A DNA stretch of 64,000 bases, from positions 62,001 through 126,000 of the forward strand of contig NZ_JAFEUU010000006.1 in the NCBI RefSeq assembly GCF_017355885.1. The letters run 5' to 3'. The notes below the pieces were generated by a model, which was not told the origin of the DNA, did no database searches, and was given only the letters and a program-made list of their open reading frames with translations. Numbering within the stretch: position 1 is the stretch's first letter; each line of letters starts with the position of its first letter. Shown piece after piece: positions 15,477 through 23,992 of the stretch. A program made the position numbers and the translations under genes. This DNA is from Sabulicella rubraurantiaca. Lineage in GTDB: Bacteria; Pseudomonadota; Alphaproteobacteria; Acetobacterales; Acetobacteraceae.

Positions 15477-16451
15477 TTACGGCAGAAGGATGGTCGAGCC
15501 GGTGGTCTTTCGCGCCTCCAGGTCGCGATGGGACTGGGCGGCCTCGCGCAGCGGGTAGCGCTGGTTGATGGCGATCTTCACCGCGCCGGATCCCACGACG
15601 TCGAACACATCCTGCGCCGAGGCGACGAGATCCTCGCGCTTCGCCGTGTAGGTGGCCAGCGTCGGGCGGGTGAGGAAGAGCGATCCCTTGGCAGCCAGGA
15701 TGCCGATATCCACCGGCGGCACGGGACCGGAGGCATTGCCGAAGGACACCATGACGCCGAAGGGCGCGAGGCAGTCGAGCGACGGGACGAAGGTGTCACG
15801 CCCGACGCTGTCATAGACCACGGGCAGCATGGCGCCGCCGGTGATGCGCTTCACCGCTGCCGGCAGGTCCTCGCCCGCCATCACCACGTGGTCGGCGCCA
15901 TTGGCGCGTGCCAGTTCGGCCTTCGCTTCGGTGGAAACGGTGCCGATCACAGTGCAGCCCAGATGCTTCGCCCACTGGCACATGATGAGGCCGACGCCAC
16001 CCGCCGCCGCATGGACCAGGATCGTCTCGCCCGCCTTCACCCGATAGGTGGAGCGCAGCAGGTACTGCGCCGTCATGCCCTGGAGCATGAGGGCCGCGGC
16101 CTGCTCGAAGCTGATATTGTCGGGCAGCTTCACGAGGCGGTCCGCCTTCAGCGTCCGCGCCTCCGCATAGGCGCCGATCGGGCCGGTGGCATAGGCGACG
16201 CGGTCGCCGACCGCGACCTCTGTGACGCCCTCACCCACGGCCTCGACCACGCCCGCGGCTTCCATGCCGATTGTCGCCGGCAGGGCGGGCGCCTTGTAGA
16301 GGCCGGTGCGGAAATACACGTCAATGTAGTTCAGCCCAACGGCGTGGTGGCGCACCAGCGCCTCGCCCGGCTTGGGATGAGGGAGCGGCACCTCGTCCCA
16401 CTGCATCTGCTCGGGGCCGCCATATTCGTGAATGCGGATCGCGTGGATCAT
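15477..16451 (-). CDS. qor: NADPH:quinone oxidoreductase, zinc-free MDR family
   Basis: 324 residues, normal for Qor. One- or two-electron reduction of quinones with NADPH. N-terminal GroES-like domain (VPLPHPKPGEALVRHHAVGLNYIDVYFRTGLY, IGMEAAGVVEAVGEGV), then the cofactor domain with VHAAAGGVGLIMCQWAKHLG. It lacks the zinc-ligand cysteines of alcohol dehydrogenases. The start ATG overlaps the ogt stop by 4 bases, so the two are co-translated; it converges with the GNAT gene. Confidence 0.92.
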   Translation of the reverse strand: MIHAIRIHEYGGPEQMQWDEVPLPHPKPGEALVRHHAVGLNYIDVYFRTGLYKAPALPATIGMEAAGVVEAVGEGVTEVAVGDRVAYATGPIGAYAEARTLKADRLVKLPDNISFEQAAALMLQGMTAQYLLRSTYRVKAGETILVHAAAGGVGLIMCQWAKHLGCTVIGTVSTEAKAELARANGADHVVMAGEDLPAAVKRITGGAMLPVVYDSVGRDTFVPSLDCLAPFGVMVSFGNASGPVPPVDIGILAAKGSLFLTRPTLATYTAKREDLVASAQDVFDVVGSGAVKIAINQRYPLREAAQSHRDLEARKTTGSTILLP

Positions 16452-16948
16452 GCCGGGGTTCCCCGTGTGAAGGACAAGGATTGGGCCTCCAGGGCCAAGA
16501 GAAATCGTTTGGTATCCAACCCACCTTCCCCGGAATAGCCCCCCGCGCTGCCATCTGCGGCGATGACGCGGTGGCAGGGGATGAGGATGGGAATGGGGTT
16601 GCGCCCATTGGCTTGGCCGACCGCGCGTGGGACCGAGCCGACCTCGCGTGCGATCTCCAGATAGGAGCGGGTGGTGCCGGGCGGGATGCGGCACAGGGCC
16701 GCCCAGACGCGGCGCTGGAAGGCGGTGCCATGTGGCGCTAGGGGCAGCTGGAAGCTCGTGCGCTCGCCGTCGAAATATTCGTGCAACTGCTCGCGCGCCG
16801 CTTCCAGCAAGGGCGTGGCCTCCTGGTCGCGGCCACGGCCCCAGTCGAGCGCAACGATGGCGCCCTCCTCCTCCGTGACCGTGATCTCGCCAAGCGGGGT
16901 ATGGAGCGAGAGCTGTGGCATGGGGAAGGATGCAGCACCCACGCTCAT
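16448..16948 (-). CDS. ogt: Methylated-DNA-[protein]-cysteine S-methyltransferase
   Basis: 166 residues. Removes O6-alkyl groups from guanine by transfer to its own cysteine. Active-site PCHRV with Cys125, preceded by AVGQANGRNPIPIL and followed by GGYSGEGGLDTKRFLLALE. The helix-turn-helix FQRRVWAALCRIPPGTTRSYLEIA binds DNA. It lacks an Ada-type N-terminal regulatory domain. Coupled to qor by an ATGA overlap and divergent from the ferredoxin gene. Confidence 0.93.
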   Translation of the reverse strand: MSVGAASFPMPQLSLHTPLGEITVTEEEGAIVALDWGRGRDQEATPLLEAAREQLHEYFDGERTSFQLPLAPHGTAFQRRVWAALCRIPPGTTRSYLEIAREVGSVPRAVGQANGRNPIPILIPCHRVIAADGSAGGYSGEGGLDTKRFLLALEAQSLSFTRGTPA

Positions 16949-17016
16949 CGGGCGTCAAGCCGGAGGAACACGGAGGCGGGGCTGGGCGGAACGCGCCACG
17001 CCGCTTAGATCGGGGC

Positions 17017-17358
17017 ATGGACCACGCCGACCCGCCCCCCTACTTCCGCGCCCATGTCTTCGTCTGCTGCAACCGCCGGCCCGATGGCCATAAGCGGGGA
17101 AGCTGCGCCGCGAAGGGCAGCGAAGCTTTGCGCGACTACATGAAGGCGCGAGCCAAGGAGCTGGGGCTGAAGGATGTGCGGGTGAACCAAGCGGGCTGCC
17201 TGGATCGCTGCGAGTTCGGTCCCACCATGGTCATCTACCCAGAAGGTGTCTGGTATCAGGTCCGCACCCGCGAGGAGGTGGACGAGGTGCTGGAGGCGCA
17301 TCTGGTGAAGGGTGGACGCGTGCCGCGTCTGATGCTGACGGAGAAGCATGTCGCCTGA
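17017..17358 (+). CDS. Thioredoxin-like [2Fe-2S] ferredoxin
   Basis: 113 residues. Thioredoxin-fold ferredoxin related to the Shethna protein and the NuoE domain. Four cluster cysteines are visible: VFVCCNRRPDGHKRGSC supplies two and NQAGCLDRCEFGP supplies two; VIYPEGVWYQVRTREEVDEVLEAHL is the conserved C-terminal block. It overlaps mnmE by 11 bases, suggesting coupling, though a functional link to tRNA modification is not established here. Confidence 0.86.
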   Translation: MDHADPPPYFRAHVFVCCNRRPDGHKRGSCAAKGSEALRDYMKARAKELGLKDVRVNQAGCLDRCEFGPTMVIYPEGVWYQVRTREEVDEVLEAHLVKGGRVPRLMLTEKHVA

Positions 17359-18646
17359 CACCGTCTTCGCCCTAGCCTCCGGCGCGGGGAGGGCAGCGGT
17401 GGCGGTGCTGCGGATCTCCGGCACGCGCAGCGCGGCGATGCTCGAGGCGCTGGCTGGACGCCTGCCATCGCCCCGCGTGGCGACGCTGCGACGGCTGCGT
17501 CATGGTGGAGAAGTGCTGGACCGGGCGCTGGTGCTCTGGTTCCCCGGGCCGGGTTCCTTCACCGGAGAGGATTCCGCCGAGTTGCACCTGCATGGCGGGC
17601 CGGCGGTCGTGGCGGCGGTGTCCGACGCCCTCGCCGATCTCGGCGCCCGGCCGGCAGAGCCTGGGGAGTTCACGCGACGCGCCTTCCTGCATGGAAAGCT
17701 CGACCTGACGGCGGCCGAGGGCATCGCGGATCTGGTCCATGCCGAGACGGAGGCACAGCGTCGCCAGGCACTGCGTCAGGCGGAGGGCGCATTGGCAGCG
17801 CGGGAAACCGCCTGGACCGCGCGGCTGCTGCGCCTGCTGGCGCGCCAGGAAGCCTTCATCGAGTTCGAGGACGAAGATCTGCCTCACGACCTGGACGCCC
17901 AGGTGTGGGCAGAGGCAGAGGCGCTGCGGAACGAGCTGGAGGCCTCCCTGGCTGCTTCTGCGCGGGACGAAAGGCTGCGCGAGGGTCTGTCCATCGCCAT
18001 CCTCGGCGCGCCCAATGCCGGCAAGTCGTCGCTCCTGAATGCGCTGGCGGGGCACGAGGCCGCGATCGTTTCCGCGCGTGCTGGGACTACGCGCGACGTG
18101 GTGGAAGTGCGGCTGGTGCTGGGCGGGGTTCCCGTTACCTTGGCCGATACGGCCGGCTTGCGCGAAGCGGCGGACGAGATCGAGGCGGAGGGAGTGCGCC
18201 GTGCCCTCGCACGGGCGGAGCGGGCCGCGCTTCGCCTGCTGGTCTTCGCGGCCGACGCCGCCCCGGACGCCGCCACGCTGGCTCTGCGCGATGAGGGAAC
18301 GTTGCTGGTGGGCAGCAAGAGCGACCTCGGCCCGCCTGCCGTTCCTGGCACCTTACCCGTCTCCACGGCCACGGGCGAAGGGCTGGGCCTGCTGCGTGCT
18401 GCGCTGGAGCGGGAGGCAGTGCGCTTGGCAGGGATGAGCGAAATGGCGGGGCTGACGCGCCCGCGCCACCGCGCTGCGATCGGCGAGGCGGTGTCCTGGC
18501 TTGGCCAACTGGAGACTGCGCCTCTGCCTGAGTTGCGCGCGGAAGCCCTGCGCGCTGCGCTGCGTGCCCTGTCGCGGCTCACGGGCCGCATGGACGTGGA
18601 AGCGGTGCTGGATCAAGTCTTCGGCGAGTTCTGTATCGGCAAGTGA
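17348..18646 (+). CDS. mnmE: tRNA modification GTPase MnmE
   Basis: 432 residues. With MnmG it installs (carboxymethyl)aminomethyl groups at U34 of tRNAs. N-terminal folate-binding domain (DTVFALASGAGRAAVAVLRISG; PGEFTRRAFLHGKLDLTAAEG), then the inserted G domain: G1 GAPNAGKSS at 220-228, G2 near AGTTRD, G3 DTAG at 267-270. G4 reads SKSD (323-326) rather than the common NKxD. The C-terminus FCIGK contains the conserved Cys of the family. Slightly short (usual 440-460). Followed at 19 bases by mnmG. Confidence 0.96.
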   Translation: MSPDTVFALASGAGRAAVAVLRISGTRSAAMLEALAGRLPSPRVATLRRLRHGGEVLDRALVLWFPGPGSFTGEDSAELHLHGGPAVVAAVSDALADLGARPAEPGEFTRRAFLHGKLDLTAAEGIADLVHAETEAQRRQALRQAEGALAARETAWTARLLRLLARQEAFIEFEDEDLPHDLDAQVWAEAEALRNELEASLAASARDERLREGLSIAILGAPNAGKSSLLNALAGHEAAIVSARAGTTRDVVEVRLVLGGVPVTLADTAGLREAADEIEAEGVRRALARAERAALRLLVFAADAAPDAATLALRDEGTLLVGSKSDLGPPAVPGTLPVSTATGEGLGLLRAALEREAVRLAGMSEMAGLTRPRHRAAIGEAVSWLGQLETAPLPELRAEALRAALRALSRLTGRMDVEAVLDQVFGEFCIGK

Positions 18647-18665
18647 ATGTGCTAGACGCCGCGCC

Positions 18666-20546
18666 ATGTTCGATGCGGCGTATGACGTGGTGGTGATTGG
18701 CGGGGGGCATGCGGGCTGCGAGGCCGCCGCTGCCGCCGCGCGCTGCGGCGCCCGGACCCTGCTGCTGACGCATGATCTCGCTCGGCTGGGCGAGATGTCC
18801 TGCAATCCGGCGATTGGGGGCATCGGCAAGGGACATCTGGTGCGCGAGGTGGATGCGCTGGATGGGCTGATGGGCCGCGCAGCCGATGCGGCCGGCATCC
18901 ATTTCAAGCTGCTCAACCGTTCCAAGGGGCCAGCGGTGCGCGGGCCGCGCGCTCAGGCGGACCGCGCGCTGTACCGCGATGCCATCCAGGCGTTGCTGGC
19001 GACGCAGGACGGGCTGGTCTGCGAGGCCGACGCGGCGGAGGACCTGATCCTGCGCGATGGCCACATCGAGGGGGTGGCGACGGCCTCGGGACGGCGCATC
19101 CGCTGTGGCGCCGTCGTCATCACGACTGGCACCTTCCTGCGCGGCGTGATCCATGTCGGGACGAAGCGCATTCCCGCGGGGCGCGTGGATGAAGCGCCCT
19201 CGATCGGGCTCGCGCTGACGCTGGAGCGGCTTGGGCTGCCGCTAGGTCGCCTCAAGACCGGGACCCCGCCGCGGCTGGATGGGCGCACAATCGACTGGGC
19301 CGCGCTGGAGCGGCAGGAGGGCGACGCGGTGCCGGAGCCCCTGTCCGTCCTCACGGAGCGCATCAGCAACCCGCAGGTCGTGTGTGGTATCACCCATACC
19401 AACCCGCGCACCCACGCCATCATCCGCGAGCACCTGCATCTTTCCGCCGTCTATGGCGGGCGCATTGAGGGAGTTGGCCCGCGCTACTGCCCATCGGTCG
19501 AGGACAAGGTGGTGCGCTTCGCTGAGAAGGAACGGCACCAGATCTTCCTGGAGCCCGAGGGTCTCGAAGACCCGACCGTCTATCCCAACGGCATCTCCAC
19601 CAGCCTGCCCGAAGTAGTGCAGGCCGCGATGATCGCGAGCATGGCGGGACTGGAGCGCGCGGTGATCCTGCGCCCCGGCTACGCCATTGAGTACGACCAT
19701 GTGGACCCTCGCGCTCTGTATCCGTCGCTGGAGTGCCGCAGCCTCGCCGGCCTGTTCTTGGCCGGGCAAATCAACGGCACGACGGGGTATGAGGAGGCGG
19801 CGGTGCAGGGTCTGCTCGCGGGTGTGAATGCCGCGCACCGCGCCGGTGGGGCTGCGGAACTCCCGGCCGTCCTTTCGCGCGGAGAGGCCTATGCGGGCGT
19901 GATGGTAGATGACCTGACGCTGCACGGCGTGAGCGAGCCTTACCGCATGCTGACGGCACGCGCGGAACACCGTCTGGCGCTGCGCGCCGACAACGCGGCG
20001 ATGCGCCTGTCGCACCTTGGCGAGGCCTGGGGCTGCATTGGCCCTGAACGGCGCGCAGCACACCATCAGTTTGCAGCAGCGTGTGCGGCGGCCCTGGCTC
20101 GGGCGCGGCATGAGGGGGCAACCCCGGCGCAATTCGCTTCCGCTGGCGCTATGGTGAACCAGGACGGGCGCCGCCGCAGCGCGCTGGAGGTGCTGGCACT
20201 GCCCGGGGTGGAACCCAATGCGGCGGAGCGCGTCTTCCCCTGGCTTCGAGATCTGGACGGCCGCGTTCGCGCTTGGCTGGAGGCAGAGGCGCTCTACGCC
20301 CCTTACCTGGAGCGCCAGGAGCAGGAGCGGCAGTGGCTGGCGAGGGAGGAGCGGACGTCGATTCCCACGGGCCTCGACTTTGCTTCGGTGCCCGGACTGT
20401 CACGCGAAATGCAGGACCGGCTGAGCCGTGCCCGGCCAGACACGCTGGGCAGGGCTGGCCGCCTCCCGGGCATCACTCCGGCCGCCTTGGCCGCCCTGGC
20501 GGTACACCTTCGTCGACAGGGGGCTGTTTCACGTGAAACGGCTTGA
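18666..20546 (+). CDS. mnmG: tRNA uridine-34 5-carboxymethylaminomethyl modification enzyme MnmG
   Basis: 626 residues, full length. FAD- and NADH-dependent partner of MnmE. Dinucleotide-binding loop VVIGGGHAGCEAA near residues 9-21, SCNPAIGGIGKGHLVREVDALDG, GPAVRGPRAQADR, and the C-terminal helical domain (TPAALAALAVHLRR) that binds tRNA and MnmE. Its last codons overlap the rsmG start, and a perfect 14-base parS core lies in this overlap. Confidence 0.96.
   Translation: MFDAAYDVVVIGGGHAGCEAAAAAARCGARTLLLTHDLARLGEMSCNPAIGGIGKGHLVREVDALDGLMGRAADAAGIHFKLLNRSKGPAVRGPRAQADRALYRDAIQALLATQDGLVCEADAAEDLILRDGHIEGVATASGRRIRCGAVVITTGTFLRGVIHVGTKRIPAGRVDEAPSIGLALTLERLGLPLGRLKTGTPPRLDGRTIDWAALERQEGDAVPEPLSVLTERISNPQVVCGITHTNPRTHAIIREHLHLSAVYGGRIEGVGPRYCPSVEDKVVRFAEKERHQIFLEPEGLEDPTVYPNGISTSLPEVVQAAMIASMAGLERAVILRPGYAIEYDHVDPRALYPSLECRSLAGLFLAGQINGTTGYEEAAVQGLLAGVNAAHRAGGAAELPAVLSRGEAYAGVMVDDLTLHGVSEPYRMLTARAEHRLALRADNAAMRLSHLGEAWGCIGPERRAAHHQFAAACAAALARARHEGATPAQFASAGAMVNQDGRRRSALEVLALPGVEPNAAERVFPWLRDLDGRVRAWLEAEALYAPYLERQEQERQWLAREERTSIPTGLDFASVPGLSREMQDRLSRARPDTLGRAGRLPGITPAALAALAVHLRRQGAVSRETA
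20526..20539. promoter_or_regulatory. parS: parS centromere site 1
   Basis: GTTTCACGTGAAAC, flanked as T...G, matches the ParB consensus TGTTTCACGTGAAACA at 15 of 16 positions. Lies in the last codons of mnmG; its central GTG is the rsmG start codon. Confidence 0.92.
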
Positions 20547-21129
20547 AGGCGTTTCACGTGAAACAGAGGAGGCGCTGGAAGCCTATGAGGCCCTAATCCG
20601 GGAATGGAACCCGCGCATCAACCTCGTCAGTCCACGTGACCTTCCCGCCCTGCGCGCGCGCCATATCGAGGATTGCCTCCAGCTTCCGCCTCTGCTGCCG
20701 GCTGAAGGGCCGGCAGCCGACCTGGGCTCAGGCGGCGGCCTGCCTGGCATCGTCATCGCATTGCTGCGAGCAGCGCCATTACATCTGGTGGAGTCGGATC
20801 GGCGCAAGGCAGCCTTCCTGCTGGAAGCGACGCGGCGCCTCAACCTTCCGCATGTCACGGTTCACCCCGCGCGGATTGAAGCTGTCCAGCTGCCTCCGCT
20901 CGCCGCCGTGGCCGCCCGTGCCCTGGCGCCGCTCCCTGAGCTGCTGAACTACGCCCATCGTCTCCTCGCGCCCGGTGGCGTTGCGGTCTTCCCCAAGGGC
21001 CGCAATGTCGATGCGGAGTTGACGGAGGCCGCGCGGCACTGGTTCATGCGCGTGGAGCGGTTCCCGAGCCGCGCCGCGCCCGACTCCGTCCTCCTCCGCC
21101 TCAGCGAGATCCGCCCTGCCGGTGCCTGA
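20533..21129 (+). CDS. rsmG: 16S rRNA (guanine527-N7)-methyltransferase
   Basis: 198 residues. Methylates G527 using SAM. Motif I ADLGSGGGLPGIVIAL, then HLVESDRRKAAFLLEATRRLNLP and VAARALAPLPELLNYAHRLLAPGG. N-terminal helix reads EALEAYEALIREWNPRINLVSPRDL. The start is GTG 20533, the first start codon that gives the canonical N-terminus; it sits inside parS site 1 and 14 bases before the mnmG stop. Its stop overlaps parA by 8 bases. Confidence 0.93.
   Translation: MKRLEGVSRETEEALEAYEALIREWNPRINLVSPRDLPALRARHIEDCLQLPPLLPAEGPAADLGSGGGLPGIVIALLRAAPLHLVESDRRKAAFLLEATRRLNLPHVTVHPARIEAVQLPPLAAVAARALAPLPELLNYAHRLLAPGGVAVFPKGRNVDAELTEAARHWFMRVERFPSRAAPDSVLLRLSEIRPAGA
20551..20564. promoter_or_regulatory. 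parS: parS centromere site 2
   Basis: A second GTTTCACGTGAAAC, flanked C...A (15 of 16 to consensus), 25 bases from the first and encoded within codons 7-11 of rsmG. parA and parB follow within 1.4 kb. Confidence 0.92.
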
Positions 21130-21934
21130 CCCGAAACCCTGCCGAATCCTCGCCCTCGCCAACCAGAAGGGGGGCGTGGGCAAGACCACCACGGCGGTGA
21201 ACCTCGCCGCTGCCCTTGCGCTGCGCCACAAGGTGCTGCTGCTCGACCTCGACCCGCAGGGCAATGCCTCCACGGGGCTTGGCCTGCCGCGCTCGGATCG
21301 CGCGCCGGGCAGCCACGCGCTGCTGACGGAAGGCCGCCCGCTGGCCGAGGTGACGCGCCGCACCGCCATCGCAAACCTCTTGATCGTCCCCGCCGATCCT
21401 GACCTCGCGGGAGCTGAGCTGGAACTGGCCGACATGGAGGGGCGCGAGGCGCGGCTGCGCCGCGCGATCACCTCCGGAACAGAGGCGCTGCGCGGCGTCG
21501 AGTGGGTGCTGCTTGATTGCCCGCCCTCGCTCGGTCTTCTCACCCTCAACGCGCTGGTCGCCGCTGATTCCGTGCTTGTTCCGCTCCAGACCGAGTTCTA
21601 CGCGCTGGAAGGCGTGTCGCAGATCGTGCAGACGCTGGAGCGCGTGCGGCGCGGCTTCAACGCTGCGCTGCGGCTGGAAGGGATCGTGCTGACCATGTTC
21701 GATCGCCGCAACAACCTCTCCGAGGCCGTGGCGGGCGACGTGCGCGGCGTGTTCGGTGAGCAGGTCTTCGACACGGTGATCCCGCGCAATGTCCGCGTCT
21801 CCGAGGCGCCATCGCATGGCATGCCGGTGACGCTCTACGACCCACGCTCTCCGGGCGCGGAAGCCTATGCCAAGCTGGCGACGGAACTGGTGCGCCGCCA
21901 CCGGTCGCGCCTCAAGCAGGGGGCGCCCGCATGA
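21122..21934 (+). CDS. parA: Chromosome-partitioning ATPase ParA
   Basis: 270 residues. Walker-type ATPase that forms the DNA-bound gradient driving ParB-parS movement. Deviant Walker A KGGVGKTT at 16-23, Walker A' LLDLDPQGNAS, Walker B LLDCPPSLGLL, and MFDRRNNLSEAV and PRNVRVSEAPSHG in the C-terminal half. GTG start at 21122 overlaps rsmG. It overlaps parB by 4 bases (ATGA). Length and motifs mark the chromosomal (Soj) type, without the N-terminal HTH of plasmid ParA. Confidence 0.96.
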   Translation: MPDPKPCRILALANQKGGVGKTTTAVNLAAALALRHKVLLLDLDPQGNASTGLGLPRSDRAPGSHALLTEGRPLAEVTRRTAIANLLIVPADPDLAGAELELADMEGREARLRRAITSGTEALRGVEWVLLDCPPSLGLLTLNALVAADSVLVPLQTEFYALEGVSQIVQTLERVRRGFNAALRLEGIVLTMFDRRNNLSEAVAGDVRGVFGEQVFDTVIPRNVRVSEAPSHGMPVTLYDPRSPGAEAYAKLATELVRRHRSRLKQGAPA

Positions 21935-22782
21935 GCCAGAAGCCGCGCGGTCTCGGCAAGGGCCTCCAGGCCCTCTTGGGAGAAGCCGCCTCCGCCGTCG
22001 CCGCCACGCCCGGCACCGGGCTGCGCAACCTGCCCGTTTCGGCGATGGAGCCAGGGCCGTTCCAGCCGCGCGAGGCGATGGATGAAGCGGCGCTGGAAGA
22101 ACTCGCCGCCTCCATGCGCGAGCATGGCGTCCTCCAGCCCATCCTCGTCCGCCCCTCCAAGGGAGACCCGTCGCGCTTCCAGATCATCGGTGGCGAGCGG
22201 CGCTGGCGGGCGGCACAGCGTGCCGGGCTGCACGAGGTTCCGGCCCTGGTGCGCGACTTCTCCGACCGCGAGGCGATGGCGGCGGGCTTGGTCGAGAACC
22301 TGCAACGCCAGGATCTGAACGCGCTGGAGGAGGCGGAAGGCTACGGCCGCCTGACGCAGCAATTCGGCCTGACGCAGGAAGCCCTGGCGAAGATCGTCGG
22401 CAAGAGCCGCCCGCATGTCGCCAACACGCTGCGCCTGCTCAACCTGCCGGAGCGCGTGCGCGACCTCCTGCGCGACGGTGCGATCACCGCCGGCCATGCC
22501 CGCGCCCTGCTCACGGCGCGCGATCCGGAGGCGCTGGCCCTGGCGGTGGTGGATCGTGGCCTGAACGTGCGCCAGGCCGAGGCGCTGGCCGCGGCGCGGG
22601 AGCTTCCGCCGCGCGCGCCGCGTGCCGAGCCGGATGCCGAGACGCGCCGGCTGGAACGCGACATCTCCGCGCGGCTTGGCTTGAAGGTCAGCATCCGCCA
22701 CGGCGGCAAGGGTGGGCAGGTCGTGCTTTCCTACCGCGACCTCGACCAGCTCGACGGGATCGTGCGTCTCCTCACTCCCTGA
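21931..22782 (+). CDS. parB: Chromosome-partitioning protein ParB
   Basis: 283 residues. CTP-dependent DNA clamp loaded at parS. N-terminal KPRGLGKGLQALLGE contacts ParA; the CTPase/ParB-N block reads FQPREAMDEAALEELAASMREHGVLQPILVRP and GERRWRAAQRAG; VENLQRQDLNALEEAEGYGRL follows, and the HTH is LTQEALAKIVGKSRPHVANTLRLL. The C-terminal dimerisation domain ends YRDLDQLDGIVRLLTP. Two parS sites lie just upstream of parA. Converges with the next gene with an 11-base overlap. Confidence 0.96.
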   Translation: MSQKPRGLGKGLQALLGEAASAVAATPGTGLRNLPVSAMEPGPFQPREAMDEAALEELAASMREHGVLQPILVRPSKGDPSRFQIIGGERRWRAAQRAGLHEVPALVRDFSDREAMAAGLVENLQRQDLNALEEAEGYGRLTQQFGLTQEALAKIVGKSRPHVANTLRLLNLPERVRDLLRDGAITAGHARALLTARDPEALALAVVDRGLNVRQAEALAAARELPPRAPRAEPDAETRRLERDISARLGLKVSIRHGGKGGQVVLSYRDLDQLDGIVRLLTP

Positions 22783-23869
22783 TGGAGGCGTGCACCATGT
22801 TGCTCAGCCGCTCCATGCGGGCAGTGTGGAATTCCTCGTCCGCACGGGTGTTGGAGAGGAAGGCGAAGGACACGCCAGAATCCGGATCGCCCCAGCAATA
22901 GGACGAGCCGACGCCGCCATGGCCGAAGCTGTCTGGGTGCGCCAGCGTGCCGATGCCGCGGATATGGGCCGTGGTGCCGCGCAGATGCGGCCCAAGCCCG
23001 CGATGCATCGGGATGCCGTTGTATTCGTCCACCCGGTCGCCCGTGCGGTTCTTGAGCGCATACTGGACCACGCGGCGCGACAGGATGGGTGCACCGCCCG
23101 CCAGCAGGCACTGGTAGAAGGCGGCCATGGCCCGCGCCGTGCCATAGCCGCCGCCGCCGGGGACCCCCGCCTTGCGATGCGCCGCGCCACATTCGGGTTG
23201 GCGCGGCGACCCGTCCGGATCGTGCATGTCCGCGGCGCGGCCCTGTTCGCGATCCGGCAGGCCAACGAATAACTCCCGCTCCAGCCCCAGCGGCGCGATG
23301 AGGCGGCGTCGCAGGAAGTCGCGATGGTCCTCCCCCGTGACGGCACGGATCACCGCCGCTGCGACCCAATGCGCCGAAGCGGGATGGTAGCGCACGCGTG
23401 ACCCCGGCTCCCACTCCAGAGGAAAGGCGCAGACGGTGCGGCGCAGCGCCTCGGGATCTTCCCAGCATTCCTCGGGGATAACGGCGGAGGGGAAGCCCGC
23501 TTGGTGCGTCAGCAACTGGAGAAAGGTGATGCCGCCCTTGCCCTCGGCCTCGAAGCCCGGCAGGTACCGCGCGACAGGGTCGGTGAGGGAGATCATCCCC
23601 TCCTCTGCCAGCGCCCAGAGTCCTGCGGCCGTCACCACCTTGGTGTTGGAATAGAGCAGCCACAGGGTCTCGGGCGTCGCAGCGCGGCCCTTCGCGGCCT
23701 CGCCGAAGTTGCGGAACAGCGCGATCTTGCCGTGGCGTGCCACCGCCAGCTGCGCGCCGGGATGCCGCCCCTCCGCGATGTCGGCCTCCACGCGCTGGCA
23801 CATCCGCTCCAGCCGTAATGCATCCAGCCCCACAGCCTCTGGCGTGGTTTCGGGGAGGGGAAAATCCAT
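22772..23869 (-). CDS. Serine hydrolase of the beta-lactamase/class C fold
   Basis: 365 residues, no signal peptide, probably cytoplasmic. Family S12-like esterase or peptidase. Nucleophile motif SNTK (SxxK) in LWLLYSNTKVVTAAGLWALAEEG; the YxN-like motif is YHPAS in RVRYHPASAHW, so the third residue is not Asn; the third-motif region may be FGHGGVGSSYCW. Such variants act on esters rather than penicillins. GGAAGGAA precedes ATG 23869. It is divergent from a Bug receptor gene. Confidence 0.85.
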   Translation of the reverse strand: MDFPLPETTPEAVGLDALRLERMCQRVEADIAEGRHPGAQLAVARHGKIALFRNFGEAAKGRAATPETLWLLYSNTKVVTAAGLWALAEEGMISLTDPVARYLPGFEAEGKGGITFLQLLTHQAGFPSAVIPEECWEDPEALRRTVCAFPLEWEPGSRVRYHPASAHWVAAAVIRAVTGEDHRDFLRRRLIAPLGLERELFVGLPDREQGRAADMHDPDGSPRQPECGAAHRKAGVPGGGGYGTARAMAAFYQCLLAGGAPILSRRVVQYALKNRTGDRVDEYNGIPMHRGLGPHLRGTTAHIRGIGTLAHPDSFGHGGVGSSYCWGDPDSGVSFAFLSNTRADEEFHTARMERLSNMVHASIRE

Positions 23870-23992
23870 GGGCGCTTCCTTCCTGCTTGCCTGCATCAGG
23901 CCAGGAGGCGCTAGGCTGGACAAGAGCAGGCAAGACCGGCTCCAATCAACGACGCGAAATCGCTGTTTCCTTCCGGAGGATTCCACAAGACA

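Noticed and set aside
20628-20641. Possible third parS around CACGTG at 20633
   Set aside because: Only the central CACGTG matches; the flanking bases (AGTC and ACCT) do not fit GTTT and AAAC.
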